From Candidatus Brevibacterium intestinigallinarum (GTDB lineage Bacteria; Actinomycetota; Actinomycetes; Actinomycetales; Brevibacteriaceae): a DNA stretch of 5,305 nucleotides. A program made the position numbers and the translations under genes. Under the pieces are notes generated by a model. That model made no database searches and was not told the DNA's origin. It saw nothing but the letters and a program-made list of their open reading frames with translations. The stretch covers positions 1 to 5,305 of the forward strand of contig DWZY01000020.1 in assembly GCA_019117325.1 (NCBI GenBank), given 5' to 3'. Below, piece after piece: positions 1 to 5,305 of the stretch (positions are counted from its first letter, which is position 1; each line of letters starts with the position of its first letter).

Positions 1-1968
1 GCCGGCCTCGGGGAGGTCCTCGGCGAGGAGTGCGCGGTGCCGTGCCGCGAGCAGCCGGTCGTTCCGCTGCCACTGGGCGGACTGGACCATCGCGGTGAGC
101 GCCATGCTCTGCACGCCCTGTGACCCGAAGCGGCGGGCGTCGAGCACGGCCTGCTGGGCGACCGCATCGGCCTCCGCGAACCTGCTCGCGTTCACGAGGC
201 AGTACGCGAGGGCGGCCCCGATGTTGGCGGTGACGTGCCCCCGGCCGTGCCGGCGGGCGATCCGCAGCCCGCGCTCGCCCAGCTCGATGCCGGTCCGGAA
301 GTCATCGAGGATGTAGGCGGACCACACGGCCGACGCGAGCGGGTCCAGGCAGTCGCGCAGAGCCGACGCCGAGGCCGCGCGCAGGAGTGCGGGCACGTCC
401 GCGAATGCTGTGCGCGCCTCGGGCACCCGGCCCTCGCCCAGCAGCGCGATGGTGCGGAAGGCCTGCGCGGCGGCGCGGTCGATCGGGTCGTCCGTGGCGG
501 CGAGCCGGTCCAGCAGGTCCGTCGAGACGGGCCGGTCGAGCAGGGCCTCCAGCGCGATCCGCTCGCGCAGGAGCGCGGGTCGCTCACTGGCGCCCGGCTC
601 CGTGAGAACGTCGAGGGCCTCGCCCAGGGTGCCGCGCATCCGAAGGGCCTGGGCGAGGAGGACGGGCACGTCGGGGTCCGTGGAGAGCGGGTCTGGGGAG
701 GGCTGCTCTGCGGAGGATGGTGCCATGGGGCGGGTTTCTGCCTCGTGGAGCGGACGCAGGCGCGCGATCGCGTCCTCGATGCGTCCGCTGTGGATCTCTG
801 CCCGGGCCTGCAGCACGTCGAGGGCGGTCGTGCGCAGCCGGGCCGGCACGGGGGCGAGCCAGCGCAGAGCTGCGGCGGGATCGGAGCCGAGTGCGACCTC
901 GGCAGCGGCCTGCAGTGCGCTCGCATCGTCTGCGGTGAGGGTCTCGCCCAGCCGGCACAGGTGATCGGCACGCGCGAACACGTCGAGGTCCGGCAGGTCG
1001 GCAAGGACTCGGTGGGTCGCCTGCCGCCAGCGGGCGGGCGAGCCGAAGTACACGGCGTGCCGGACGGCCGGGTGGAGCGCCTCCGAGGCGTCCGGGGTGA
1101 GGAGGCCGTCGCCCTCGAGGTCGGCCAGCGCGGACTCCACCTCCGGTGGGGGCAGCCCGGTCACGTCCGCGAGAGTCCGCAACGGCAGGTGCCGGCCCGC
1201 GGCGGCCAGCGTGCGCAGGGTGGTGCGGGCGGCCTCGGGCAGGGCGTCGAGTTCGACTTCCACGGCGGACCGCAGCAGGGACTGCGGGGAGCCCGCGGCC
1301 GTGGGCAGGACCTCCAGCGCGCTCGCCCGCTCCGGGTCGCGGCGGAAGGCGGCGGAGAGGGAGCGGATGAAGAGGGGGTTGCCGTCGGAGGTCTCGATCG
1401 TCGACGCCTGCTGGGCGGGGGAGAGGTCCGTGACGAGGGCACGGGCGACGTCGTCCGGCAGCGGCGCCAGCGTCACGTGGTCGTGCCAGGCGCCCTCGCG
1501 TCGCAGACGGGCCAGGAGCGGCAGGGTCGTCCTGCGCGGGCGGTGGACGACGATGAGTGTGAGGGGCGTGGGCCGGGACTCGCGCAGGAGGGAGACGACG
1601 AAGTCGACGGAGGCGGAGTCCAGCCACTGGGCGTCGTCGATGGCGAGAACGGTGGGCTCGGGGCCCAGCGCGCGGGCGACGCGGGCAGCCAGGGTGGACG
1701 GGGAGCTGTCGTCGAGCAGCGACTCGAGGCTGGCGTGCAGGTGCGACTCGATCATCGTGCGGAGGGCCACGAGCGGTCCGTGGGTGCCGAAGCCCTCGCT
1801 GCGGGCCACGTGCGTGCGGACGTCCAGCTGTGCGAGGAGCGCGGTGACGAACGCGGTCTTGCCGATGCCGATCGGGCCATCGATCTGGATGATCTGGGCG
1901 GGCTGGTCGGCGCTGCGGGACACGAGTGATCGGACTGTGCGCATCTCTGCGTCGCGGCCGACCAGCAT
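1..1968 (-). CDS. LAL/MalT-like LuxR-family ATP-binding transcriptional regulator, 3' end outside window
   Basis: Translation of the minus strand from the ATG at 1968-1966 stays open for 656 codons to the window edge, so the C-terminus is missing. It begins MLVGRDAEM, the usual 'GR-x-x-E' opening of LAL/STAND AAA ATPases. Walker A is GPIGIGKT (residues 31-38). Walker B is TVLAIDDAQWLD (106-117), with the family's DDAQWLD signature. A GNPLF motif at 196-200 is also typical. Residues about 239-320 look like a winged-helix module (LPEAARTTLRTLAAAGRH onward). A disordered Pro/Ser/Asp linker lies near 412-435. Residues about 547-650 resemble TPR-type helical repeats (GERGLRIARRH, ADAVAQQAVLDARR). 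Known family members are roughly 850-950 residues and end in a LuxR helix-turn-helix, expected left of position 1 but not seen. By family knowledge it is a cytoplasmic ATP-dependent activator sensing a ligand through the helical repeats; the ligand is unknown. The ATG is preceded by GGAAGG at 1986-1981. It is divergent from the surface protein gene and could regulate it. The family call is firm; the target is inference. Confidence 0.9.
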   Translation of the reverse strand, partial: MLVGRDAEMRTVRSLVSRSADQPAQIIQIDGPIGIGKTAFVTALLAQLDVRTHVARSEGFGTHGPLVALRTMIESHLHASLESLLDDSSPSTLAARVARALGPEPTVLAIDDAQWLDSASVDFVVSLLRESRPTPLTLIVVHRPRRTTLPLLARLRREGAWHDHVTLAPLPDDVARALVTDLSPAQQASTIETSDGNPLFIRSLSAAFRRDPERASALEVLPTAAGSPQSLLRSAVEVELDALPEAARTTLRTLAAAGRHLPLRTLADVTGLPPPEVESALADLEGDGLLTPDASEALHPAVRHAVYFGSPARWRQATHRVLADLPDLDVFARADHLCRLGETLTADDASALQAAAEVALGSDPAAALRWLAPVPARLRTTALDVLQARAEIHSGRIEDAIARLRPLHEAETRPMAPSSAEQPSPDPLSTDPDVPVLLAQALRMRGTLGEALDVLTEPGASERPALLRERIALEALLDRPVSTDLLDRLAATDDPIDRAAAQAFRTIALLGEGRVPEARTAFADVPALLRAASASALRDCLDPLASAVWSAYILDDFRTGIELGERGLRIARRHGRGHVTANIGAALAYCLVNASRFAEADAVAQQAVLDARRFGSQGVQSMALTAMVQSAQWQRNDRLLAARHRALLAEDLPEAG

Positions 1969-1980
1969 CGGGGCACCGTC

Positions 1981-1986
1981 CCTTCC
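1981..1986 (-). promoter_or_regulatory. Ribosome binding site of the LAL regulator
   Basis: The minus strand reads GGAAGG here, 12 nt before the ATG at 1968. The spacing is slightly long. No competing ATG or GTG in frame was found back to about 2060, and the GR-x-x-E motif starts at residue 4, so this start fits the family. Confidence 0.55.
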
Positions 1987-1990
1987 GACG

Positions 1991-2017
1991 CGGGACCCCG
2001 GAGGTGCGGGGATCCCG
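1991..2017 (-). promoter_or_regulatory. Leader hairpin upstream of the regulator's ribosome binding site
   Basis: Positions 1991-2000 (CGGGACCCCG) pair with 2007-2017 (CGGGGATCCCG) through 10 base pairs, nearly all G-C, with one bulged base at 2012 and a 6-nt loop (2001-2006). In the regulator's transcript the hairpin ends 4 nt before the GGAAGG ribosome binding site. It would lie inside the 5' UTR if transcription starts from the -10 candidate near 2058. It could affect translation or be a protein-binding palindrome. The pairing is seen directly; a function is inference. Confidence 0.4.
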
Positions 2018-2055
2018 TCACGACTGCGCGTCTCCCGTGTCCGCGCCTGTTCTGA

Positions 2056-2061
2056 AGAGTA
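2056..2061 (-). promoter_or_regulatory. Candidate -10 box for the LAL regulator
   Basis: The minus strand reads TACTCT, matching the TANNNT pattern of actinobacterial housekeeping promoters. It would give a 5' UTR of about 80 nt containing the leader hairpin. No recognisable -35 element was found at the expected distance. A second TANNNT match (TAATCT, minus strand, 2101-2096) is an alternative that overlaps the edge of the TACGGG motif cluster. Both matches are short and could be chance. Confidence 0.25.
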
Positions 2062-2099
2062 TCCGGTGCCGGGCGGGCTCGACTCCGAAGCTGGGAGAT

Positions 2100-2125
2100 T
2101 ACGGGGAAACCCGTAGGAATACGGG
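2100..2125. promoter_or_regulatory. Putative operator: three TACGGG motifs at 10-bp steps
   Basis: TACGGG occurs at 2100-2105, its reverse complement CCCGTA at 2110-2115, and TACGGG again at 2120-2125, starting exactly 10 bp apart. The first two form a perfect 6-bp inverted repeat around GAAA (2106-2109). The outer two are direct repeats 20 bp apart. This places the motifs on one face of the helix, as expected of a regulator binding site. The cluster sits in the divergent region, 132 bp from the regulator start and about 107 bp from the surface gene start. The binding protein is unknown; the adjacent LAL regulator is the obvious candidate. A small RNA hairpin is the alternative reading of the inverted pair. 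Confidence 0.4.
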
Positions 2126-2214
2126 TAGTGCACGGGAGGGGGACCGGCGAGCATCAGGGGTGGACCGGACGCGTGCGCCCGGTCTCTGTGCACGTCCCCG
2201 TGCTCACCGTCGAC

Positions 2215-2222
2215 AGGAAGAG
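2215..2222 (+). promoter_or_regulatory. Ribosome binding site of the surface protein
   Basis: AGGAAGAG lies 9 nt before the ATG at 2232. It decides the start: the frame is open further left, to 1926, but only this ATG combines a good ribosome binding site with a signal peptide at the N-terminus. The later in-frame ATG at 2286 lacks a comparable site and would remove the arginine-rich n-region. No convincing TANNNT -10 box was found for this gene between 2130 and 2231. Confidence 0.7.
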
Positions 2223-2231
2223 TGCCCGCTC

Positions 2232-4724
2232 ATGCATGTCCGTACACCGTCACGCCCGGCGTGGTTGTCGCTGCCGCTGCGCAGAATGCGCATCGTGCTG
2301 GCGCTCATCGCAGTGCTGGCCCTGCTGCTCACCGCCGTTCAGGCCACTGTCGCGCGCGCAGCAAGTGCGCCGCCGTCGGGCACCTACTCCGGGACGAGCA
2401 CCGCGTACACCGGAGCGACGGTGGAGCTCGAGATCGACGAGGCGGGGAGGCTCGTCGAGTTCGACACGGAGAGCTACATCGAGTGCGGCCTGTACCCCAC
2501 AGCGATGCAGTGGGCGGGCGTGCCCGCGACTCCGGTGACGGCGGACGAGCCCTTCGACCTCACATGGCAGTTCGGCAGTTCTCCGGCTGCCGCCGTGACG
2601 TACCACCTCGAGGACGTCGTCATCGGGTCGGACGGCACGGCGACGGGCGAGGGCTACGCCTCGATGGACTTCTGCCAGGGGTACCGCTTCACCTTCGAGG
2701 CGACCCTCGAGGACGGCGGCGGAGACCCGGATCCGGATCCGACGGACGATCCGGAGCCGGGCGATCCGACGGTCGTTCTCGACCCGGCATCGCTGCAGGA
2801 GGACGACGTCAGGATCATCGGGACGCGCGTGCGCGCGTCCGGATTCCCCGCGGACACCGCACTCGACTTCACGGTCACACGTCTGCGCGATGACCGGGAG
2901 GTGCACGCGTCGACGGTGACGTCGAACTCAGCTGGCGCGACGGACTTCGCCTTCCGCCAGAACCTGTCCGCGACGGTGACGGGTGAGCTGTTCGACGTCG
3001 AGCTGCGCGCGGAGGTGGGCGGGACGGACTACGTCGACACGGCCCGCCTGGTCGTGACTCGGCAGTCGGAGTTCAACCGGGTGAATGAGCGGCAGATGAC
3101 GGTCGCGCCGGAGACCCTGAGCCTGGCCGAGCTCGCCCAGACCGGCGTGACGCTGAGCAGCAGCGAGTATCGCCCGAACAAGGTCGCCGAGCTGACCATC
3201 GACGGCCAGCCGGCCGGCGAGGTCATGACGGACGCGCAGGGGAACGTCTCGACGGTGTTCACCTCGTCCTCGCTGAGCGTGGGAGAGCACGAGGCGATGC
3301 TCGTGAGCGAGCACATCGATGACAACCTCCACCGGACCCGCCACCGCGACGTCGCCGTGGGGACGTTCGTCGTGACCGAGGACGCGACGCCGGAGCCGAC
3401 CGACGAGCCGACAGTGGATCCCACCGAGGATCCTACGGATGAGCCGACGGTGGACCCGACGGACGAGCCGACCACGGAGCCGACCGACGATCCCACCACG
3501 GACCCCACGACAGATCCGACGGAGGAGCCTACTCCGGATCCGACAGTCGACCCGACGGTGGATCCGACGGACGAGCCGACCACGGACCCCACGACGGATC
3601 CGACTGACGATCCCTCTCCGGATCCGACCGTCGACCCCACAGATGAGCCGACGGTGGACCCGACCGCGGACCCCACGACTGATCCCACGGATGAGCCGAC
3701 GGAGGATCCCACGGATCAGCCGACGATCGATCCGACGGACGAGCCGACTGAGGATCCCACCGAGGACCCGACCCCGGATCCGACGGTGGACCCGACACCG
3801 GACCCCACGGATGACCCGACTGAGGATCCCACTCCGGACCCGCAGCCCACGCAGATCCCCGGGACCACCCCGTCCGAGGACGAGCTGACGGACGAGGCCG
3901 CGGGAGGCATCGTGGCACCGCGCACCATGGAGCGGGGCGAGAACGTCGAGGTGCACGTCGAGGACGTCGCTCCGGGCACGGATGTGGGCGCGTGGCTCTT
4001 CTCCGATCCCGCCTACCTGGGCACGCACACGGTGGCAGCGGACGGTTCGATCGCCGTGACGGTGCCGAACGACGCCGCACTGGGCGAGCATCGTATCGCC
4101 GTGTGGAGTGACGACGAGACCCTCGTGGGTTGGACGACGACCGAGGTCGTCGACCCGGCACAGGATCCGGACCCGACGACCGACCCCACGGACGACTCGA
4201 CCGAGGACCCCTCGGCAGACCCGACTCCCGACCCCTCGGATGACGGGAGCCAGGAGCCGACGCTCGCCATCACGCCGGAGGTCATCGGAGTCTCGGCGTT
4301 CGTCGATGCGGAGCAGGGTGTGCTTCTGTCCGTGGACGGCCTCGAGGAGGGCACGAGCGTCGACTTCGACATCGCGCCCGCATCGGGTCAGAACACGACT
4401 CCCGCGACCCTGACCGCCCACGCGGATGACCAGGGCGTCGCAGCGGTGAGCGTCTACGGCGTGGACGCATCCGCCGCCAGCTCCTACCTGGGCACGTTCG
4501 ACGTGATCGCGCACATCGACGACTCCGACGAGTCCCTGAGCGGGTCCTTCCGCGTCGTGGCCGACGACGATGCTCCTGGCGGCGGTGGCGACGGGGACGG
4601 TTCGGGCGACGGTGAATCCCTGCCGCGCACGGGTGGCGGCGCTGTGGGCGCACTGTCGCTCGGCCTCCTCCTGACGGGAGTGGGACTGACGCTCCTGCTG
4701 CGGAGCCGCCGCCCGCAGGCCTGA
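2232..4724 (+). CDS. LPxTG-anchored modular surface protein with (D/E)PTx stalk and Ig-like domains
   Basis: An 830-residue secreted protein of no recognised named family. Residues 1-43 form a signal peptide: arginine-rich start, hydrophobic core about 21-36, probable cleavage after VARA (A43). Residues 44-159 form a small beta-rich domain with the protein's only two cysteines (C85, C148), well placed for a disulfide. A DP-rich linker (160-180) follows, then two Ig-like modules (about 181-283 and 289-383), a 152-residue acidic stalk of (D/E)PTx repeats (388-539), a third Ig-like module (about 558-640), a second D/P/T/S linker (641-677), a fourth beta module (about 678-777) and a Gly/Asp linker (778-794). 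It ends with LPRTG (797-801), a hydrophobic segment and RSRRPQA, a standard sortase sorting signal. It is therefore predicted to be covalently attached to the cell wall and exposed outside. No catalytic motif was seen; adhesion or a structural role is inference. Only one lysine (K317) is present. A hairpin terminator follows 22 nt after the stop. The anchoring call is firm, the domain borders approximate. Confidence 0.92.
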   Translation: MHVRTPSRPAWLSLPLRRMRIVLALIAVLALLLTAVQATVARAASAPPSGTYSGTSTAYTGATVELEIDEAGRLVEFDTESYIECGLYPTAMQWAGVPATPVTADEPFDLTWQFGSSPAAAVTYHLEDVVIGSDGTATGEGYASMDFCQGYRFTFEATLEDGGGDPDPDPTDDPEPGDPTVVLDPASLQEDDVRIIGTRVRASGFPADTALDFTVTRLRDDREVHASTVTSNSAGATDFAFRQNLSATVTGELFDVELRAEVGGTDYVDTARLVVTRQSEFNRVNERQMTVAPETLSLAELAQTGVTLSSSEYRPNKVAELTIDGQPAGEVMTDAQGNVSTVFTSSSLSVGEHEAMLVSEHIDDNLHRTRHRDVAVGTFVVTEDATPEPTDEPTVDPTEDPTDEPTVDPTDEPTTEPTDDPTTDPTTDPTEEPTPDPTVDPTVDPTDEPTTDPTTDPTDDPSPDPTVDPTDEPTVDPTADPTTDPTDEPTEDPTDQPTIDPTDEPTEDPTEDPTPDPTVDPTPDPTDDPTEDPTPDPQPTQIPGTTPSEDELTDEAAGGIVAPRTMERGENVEVHVEDVAPGTDVGAWLFSDPAYLGTHTVAADGSIAVTVPNDAALGEHRIAVWSDDETLVGWTTTEVVDPAQDPDPTTDPTDDSTEDPSADPTPDPSDDGSQEPTLAITPEVIGVSAFVDAEQGVLLSVDGLEEGTSVDFDIAPASGQNTTPATLTAHADDQGVAAVSVYGVDASAASSYLGTFDVIAHIDDSDESLSGSFRVVADDDAPGGGGDGDGSGDGESLPRTGGGAVGALSLGLLLTGVGLTLLLRSRRPQA
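3393..3848 (+). repeat. 12-nt coding tandem repeat, 38 units encoding (D/E)PTx
   Basis: Thirty-eight consecutive tetrapeptides of the form D/E-P-T-x (one Q-P-T-I, one DPSP, final DPQP) occupy residues 388-539 of the surface protein, without interruption and in strict 12-nt register. The variable position is D, E, T, V, P, A or I. The segment holds no basic, aromatic, glycine or cysteine residue, so it should be an extended acidic, proline-stiffened spacer. Codons vary between units (gat/gac, ccg/ccc, acg/acc/aca/act), so the DNA repeat is degenerate although the protein repeat is regular. The threonines could be O-glycosylation sites, which is inference. Confidence 0.95.
3495..3746 (+). repeat. 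84-nt higher-order repeat (three degenerate copies) inside the 12-nt array
   Basis: Seven 12-nt units form a larger period of 84 nt. Copies start at 3495, 3579 and 3663. The first 26 bases of copies 1 and 2 (3495-3520, 3579-3604) differ at a single position. Copy 3 keeps the same opening with a few more changes. Copies 1 and 2 also share the TPDPTVDPT/SPDPTVDPT block at the same offset (3531 and 3615). This indicates past expansion by duplication of 28-residue blocks followed by drift. Confidence 0.6.
4152..4262 (+). repeat. Second, degenerate D/P/T/S linker repeat of the surface protein
   Basis: Residues 641-677 repeat the stalk style in a looser form (DPDPTTDPTDDSTEDPSADP and onward), with serines replacing some threonines and the tetrapeptide register breaking near the end (DDGSQEPT). 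It separates the third and fourth beta-rich modules. It probably shares origin with the long stalk. Confidence 0.7.
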
Positions 4725-4746
4725 GTGATGTGGGCCTGAATGGCCT

Positions 4747-4800
4747 GACGCCGGCGCCCCGGCTTCCCGCTTTCGAGCGGAGAGACGGGGTGCCGGCGTC
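4747..4800 (+). terminator. Hairpin terminator after the surface protein gene
   Basis: Positions 4747-4761 pair with 4786-4800 over 15 bp, one of them a G-U pair (4756/4791). Inside, CCGCT (4767-4771) pairs with AGCGG (4776-4780) around a TTCG tetraloop (4772-4775), with a few more pairs between. The stem is very G/C-rich and lacks a clear T-tract, as is common in high-GC actinobacteria. CTGAA (4736-4740) and TTCAG (4802-4806) could extend it with an internal loop. It begins 22 nt after the stop codon and should separate the surface gene from the kinase. Confidence 0.85.
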
Positions 4801-4814
4801 GTTCAGCCGTTCAC

Positions 4815-4820
4815 TACGAT
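4815..4820 (+). promoter_or_regulatory. -10 box placed for leaderless transcription of the FGGY kinase
   Basis: TACGAT matches TANNNT and ends 6 nt before the GTG at 4827, so the transcript would start at or next to the start codon. No Shine-Dalgarno sequence precedes the GTG, which fits a leaderless mRNA, common in actinobacteria. No good -35 was found; that position would fall within the right arm of the terminator hairpin. Confidence 0.55.
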
Positions 4821-4826
4821 GATCGG

Positions 4827-5305
4827 GTGACCACGGACCCCCACCCTGCGCGCCCGCAGGCGCAGTCGCCTCAGCAGCCGGCCACGGCCTCGGGCGCGGT
4901 CCTCGCGATCGACGTGGGGACCAGCCACGTGAAGGCGGCCCTCCTGGACCGGGCCGGCACGGCGCTCGCCGAAGCACACGCGCCCCTGGCGACCACCCGC
5001 GGTCCCGACGGCCTCATGCACCAGCACGTCGACGAGTGGCGATCCGCCGTCCGCGACGTCATCGCCCGCTGCCTCGGGGTGCCGCCTGACGGAAACGCTG
5101 CGCCTCCAGCCCACGGCACCGCGCCCGGAGCAGTCCACCCGGCGCACTCCCCGGCCGCCCTCGCGATCACCGGCCAGATGCAGGACCTCATCCTCCTCGA
5201 TGCGGATGGCCGCCCCACGCATCCGGTCGTCCTCTACTCCGACACGCAGGCGCACGAGGAGCTCACGGCGCTCGCCGCTGCCAACCCCGCGTGGCTGCCG
5301 GGCGT
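4827..5305 (+). CDS. FGGY-family carbohydrate kinase (xylulokinase-like), N-terminal part, cut by window edge
   Basis: From the GTG at 4827 the frame is open for 159 codons plus 2 bases to the edge. Residues 25-44 (VLAIDVGTSHVKAALLDRAG) are the N-terminal phosphate-binding hairpin of FGGY kinases, comparable to the GIDLGTSGVK opening of xylulokinase. A trailing block with GQMQDLILLDADG (116-128) and VVLYSDTQAHEEL (134-146) matches the GQMHG...LLD...ILWND region of XylB. FGGY kinases use ATP to phosphorylate a sugar in the cytoplasm. The substrate cannot be named here because the C-terminal half, including the catalytic aspartate, is outside. Two oddities: an N-terminal extension of about 23 residues rich in P, Q and A, and a P/A/H/G-rich insert at about 85-109 between the first helix and the GQM strand. 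The start was chosen because it is the only ATG/GTG near the -10 box in this frame; the ATG at 4819 hits a stop after three codons. Confidence 0.88.
   Translation, partial: MTTDPHPARPQAQSPQQPATASGAVLAIDVGTSHVKAALLDRAGTALAEAHAPLATTRGPDGLMHQHVDEWRSAVRDVIARCLGVPPDGNAAPPAHGTAPGAVHPAHSPAALAITGQMQDLILLDADGRPTHPVVLYSDTQAHEELTALAAANPAWLPG

Noticed and set aside
584..1627. 347-codon open frame on the minus strand, rich in R and P
   Set aside because: Out-of-frame shadow of the regulator on the same strand; the R/P/A-rich product is typical of a shifted high-GC frame.
235..1929. 564-codon open frame on the plus strand
   Set aside because: It is antisense to the LAL regulator, whose Walker A, Walker B and GNPLF motifs are clear on the minus strand. 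The frame is open because stops are rare in GC-rich antisense, and its product is low-complexity G/R/V/E with no motif.
1926..2231. Extension of the surface protein frame to the ATG at 1926, overlapping the regulator
   Set aside because: It would bury the signal peptide about 100 residues inside and overlap the divergent gene's start. The ATG at 2232 has a good ribosome binding site and puts the signal peptide at the N-terminus.
3029..3712. 227-codon minus-strand frame with GSSV/GSTV tetrapeptide repeats, resembling a structural repeat protein
   Set aside because: The repeat is the mirror of the (D/E)PTx stalk read antisense. The sense frame has a signal peptide, LPRTG and a ribosome binding site; this one has none, and its non-repeat part is featureless.
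3393..3848. Possible CRISPR array or origin iterons, because of short regular repeats
   Set aside because: The 12-nt period is in strict coding frame within a large secreted protein, with no spacers of unique sequence, no AT-rich region and no cas or replication genes.
2928..4514. 528-codon open frame on the minus strand
   Set aside because: Antisense shadow of the surface protein. Its middle is simply the reverse complement of the 12-nt repeat (RRxHRR-like), with no start signal or family match.
4819..4830. ATG at 4819 as start of the kinase
   Set aside because: That frame reads ATG ATC GGG TGA and stops at once; the GTG at 4827 leads into the FGGY sequence.

Overview
This is a high-GC window with strong G/C preference at third codon positions. 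A LAL-type (MalT-like) regulator, a long LPxTG-anchored surface protein and a promoter that appears leaderless all point to an actinobacterium (Actinomycetota), most plausibly of the Micrococcales. The genus cannot be fixed from the sequence alone.

Layout. (1) Positions 1-1968, minus strand: the N-terminal 656 residues of a large ATP-binding LuxR-family (LAL/STAND) transcriptional regulator. The window's left edge cuts it before the expected C-terminal LuxR helix-turn-helix. (2) Positions 1969-2231: a 263-bp divergent intergenic region. It holds the regulator's ribosome binding site and a leader hairpin, two weak minus-strand -10 candidates, a cluster of three TACGGG/CCCGTA motifs at exact 10-bp steps, and the ribosome binding site of the rightward gene. 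(3) Positions 2232-4724, plus strand: an 830-residue secreted, sortase-anchored surface protein. It has a signal peptide, a small two-cysteine N-terminal domain, four Ig-like beta-rich modules, a 152-residue acidic (D/E)PTx stalk in the middle, and an LPRTG sorting signal. (4) Positions 4747-4800: a strong hairpin terminator with a UUCG loop. (5) Positions 4827-5305, plus strand: the first 159 residues of an FGGY-family sugar kinase, cut by the right edge, with a TACGAT -10 box placed for leaderless transcription.

How the parts may work together. The regulator and the surface protein are divergently transcribed and share one intergenic region, so the regulator could control the surface protein, itself, or both. 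This is inference from arrangement only. The kinase is separated from the surface gene by the terminator, has its own promoter, and is probably an independent sugar-catabolic unit. No mobile elements, CRISPR arrays, tRNA or rRNA genes were seen. The most unusual content is the surface protein: a nested 12-nt/84-nt coding repeat, a mid-protein stalk, and only one lysine in 830 residues.
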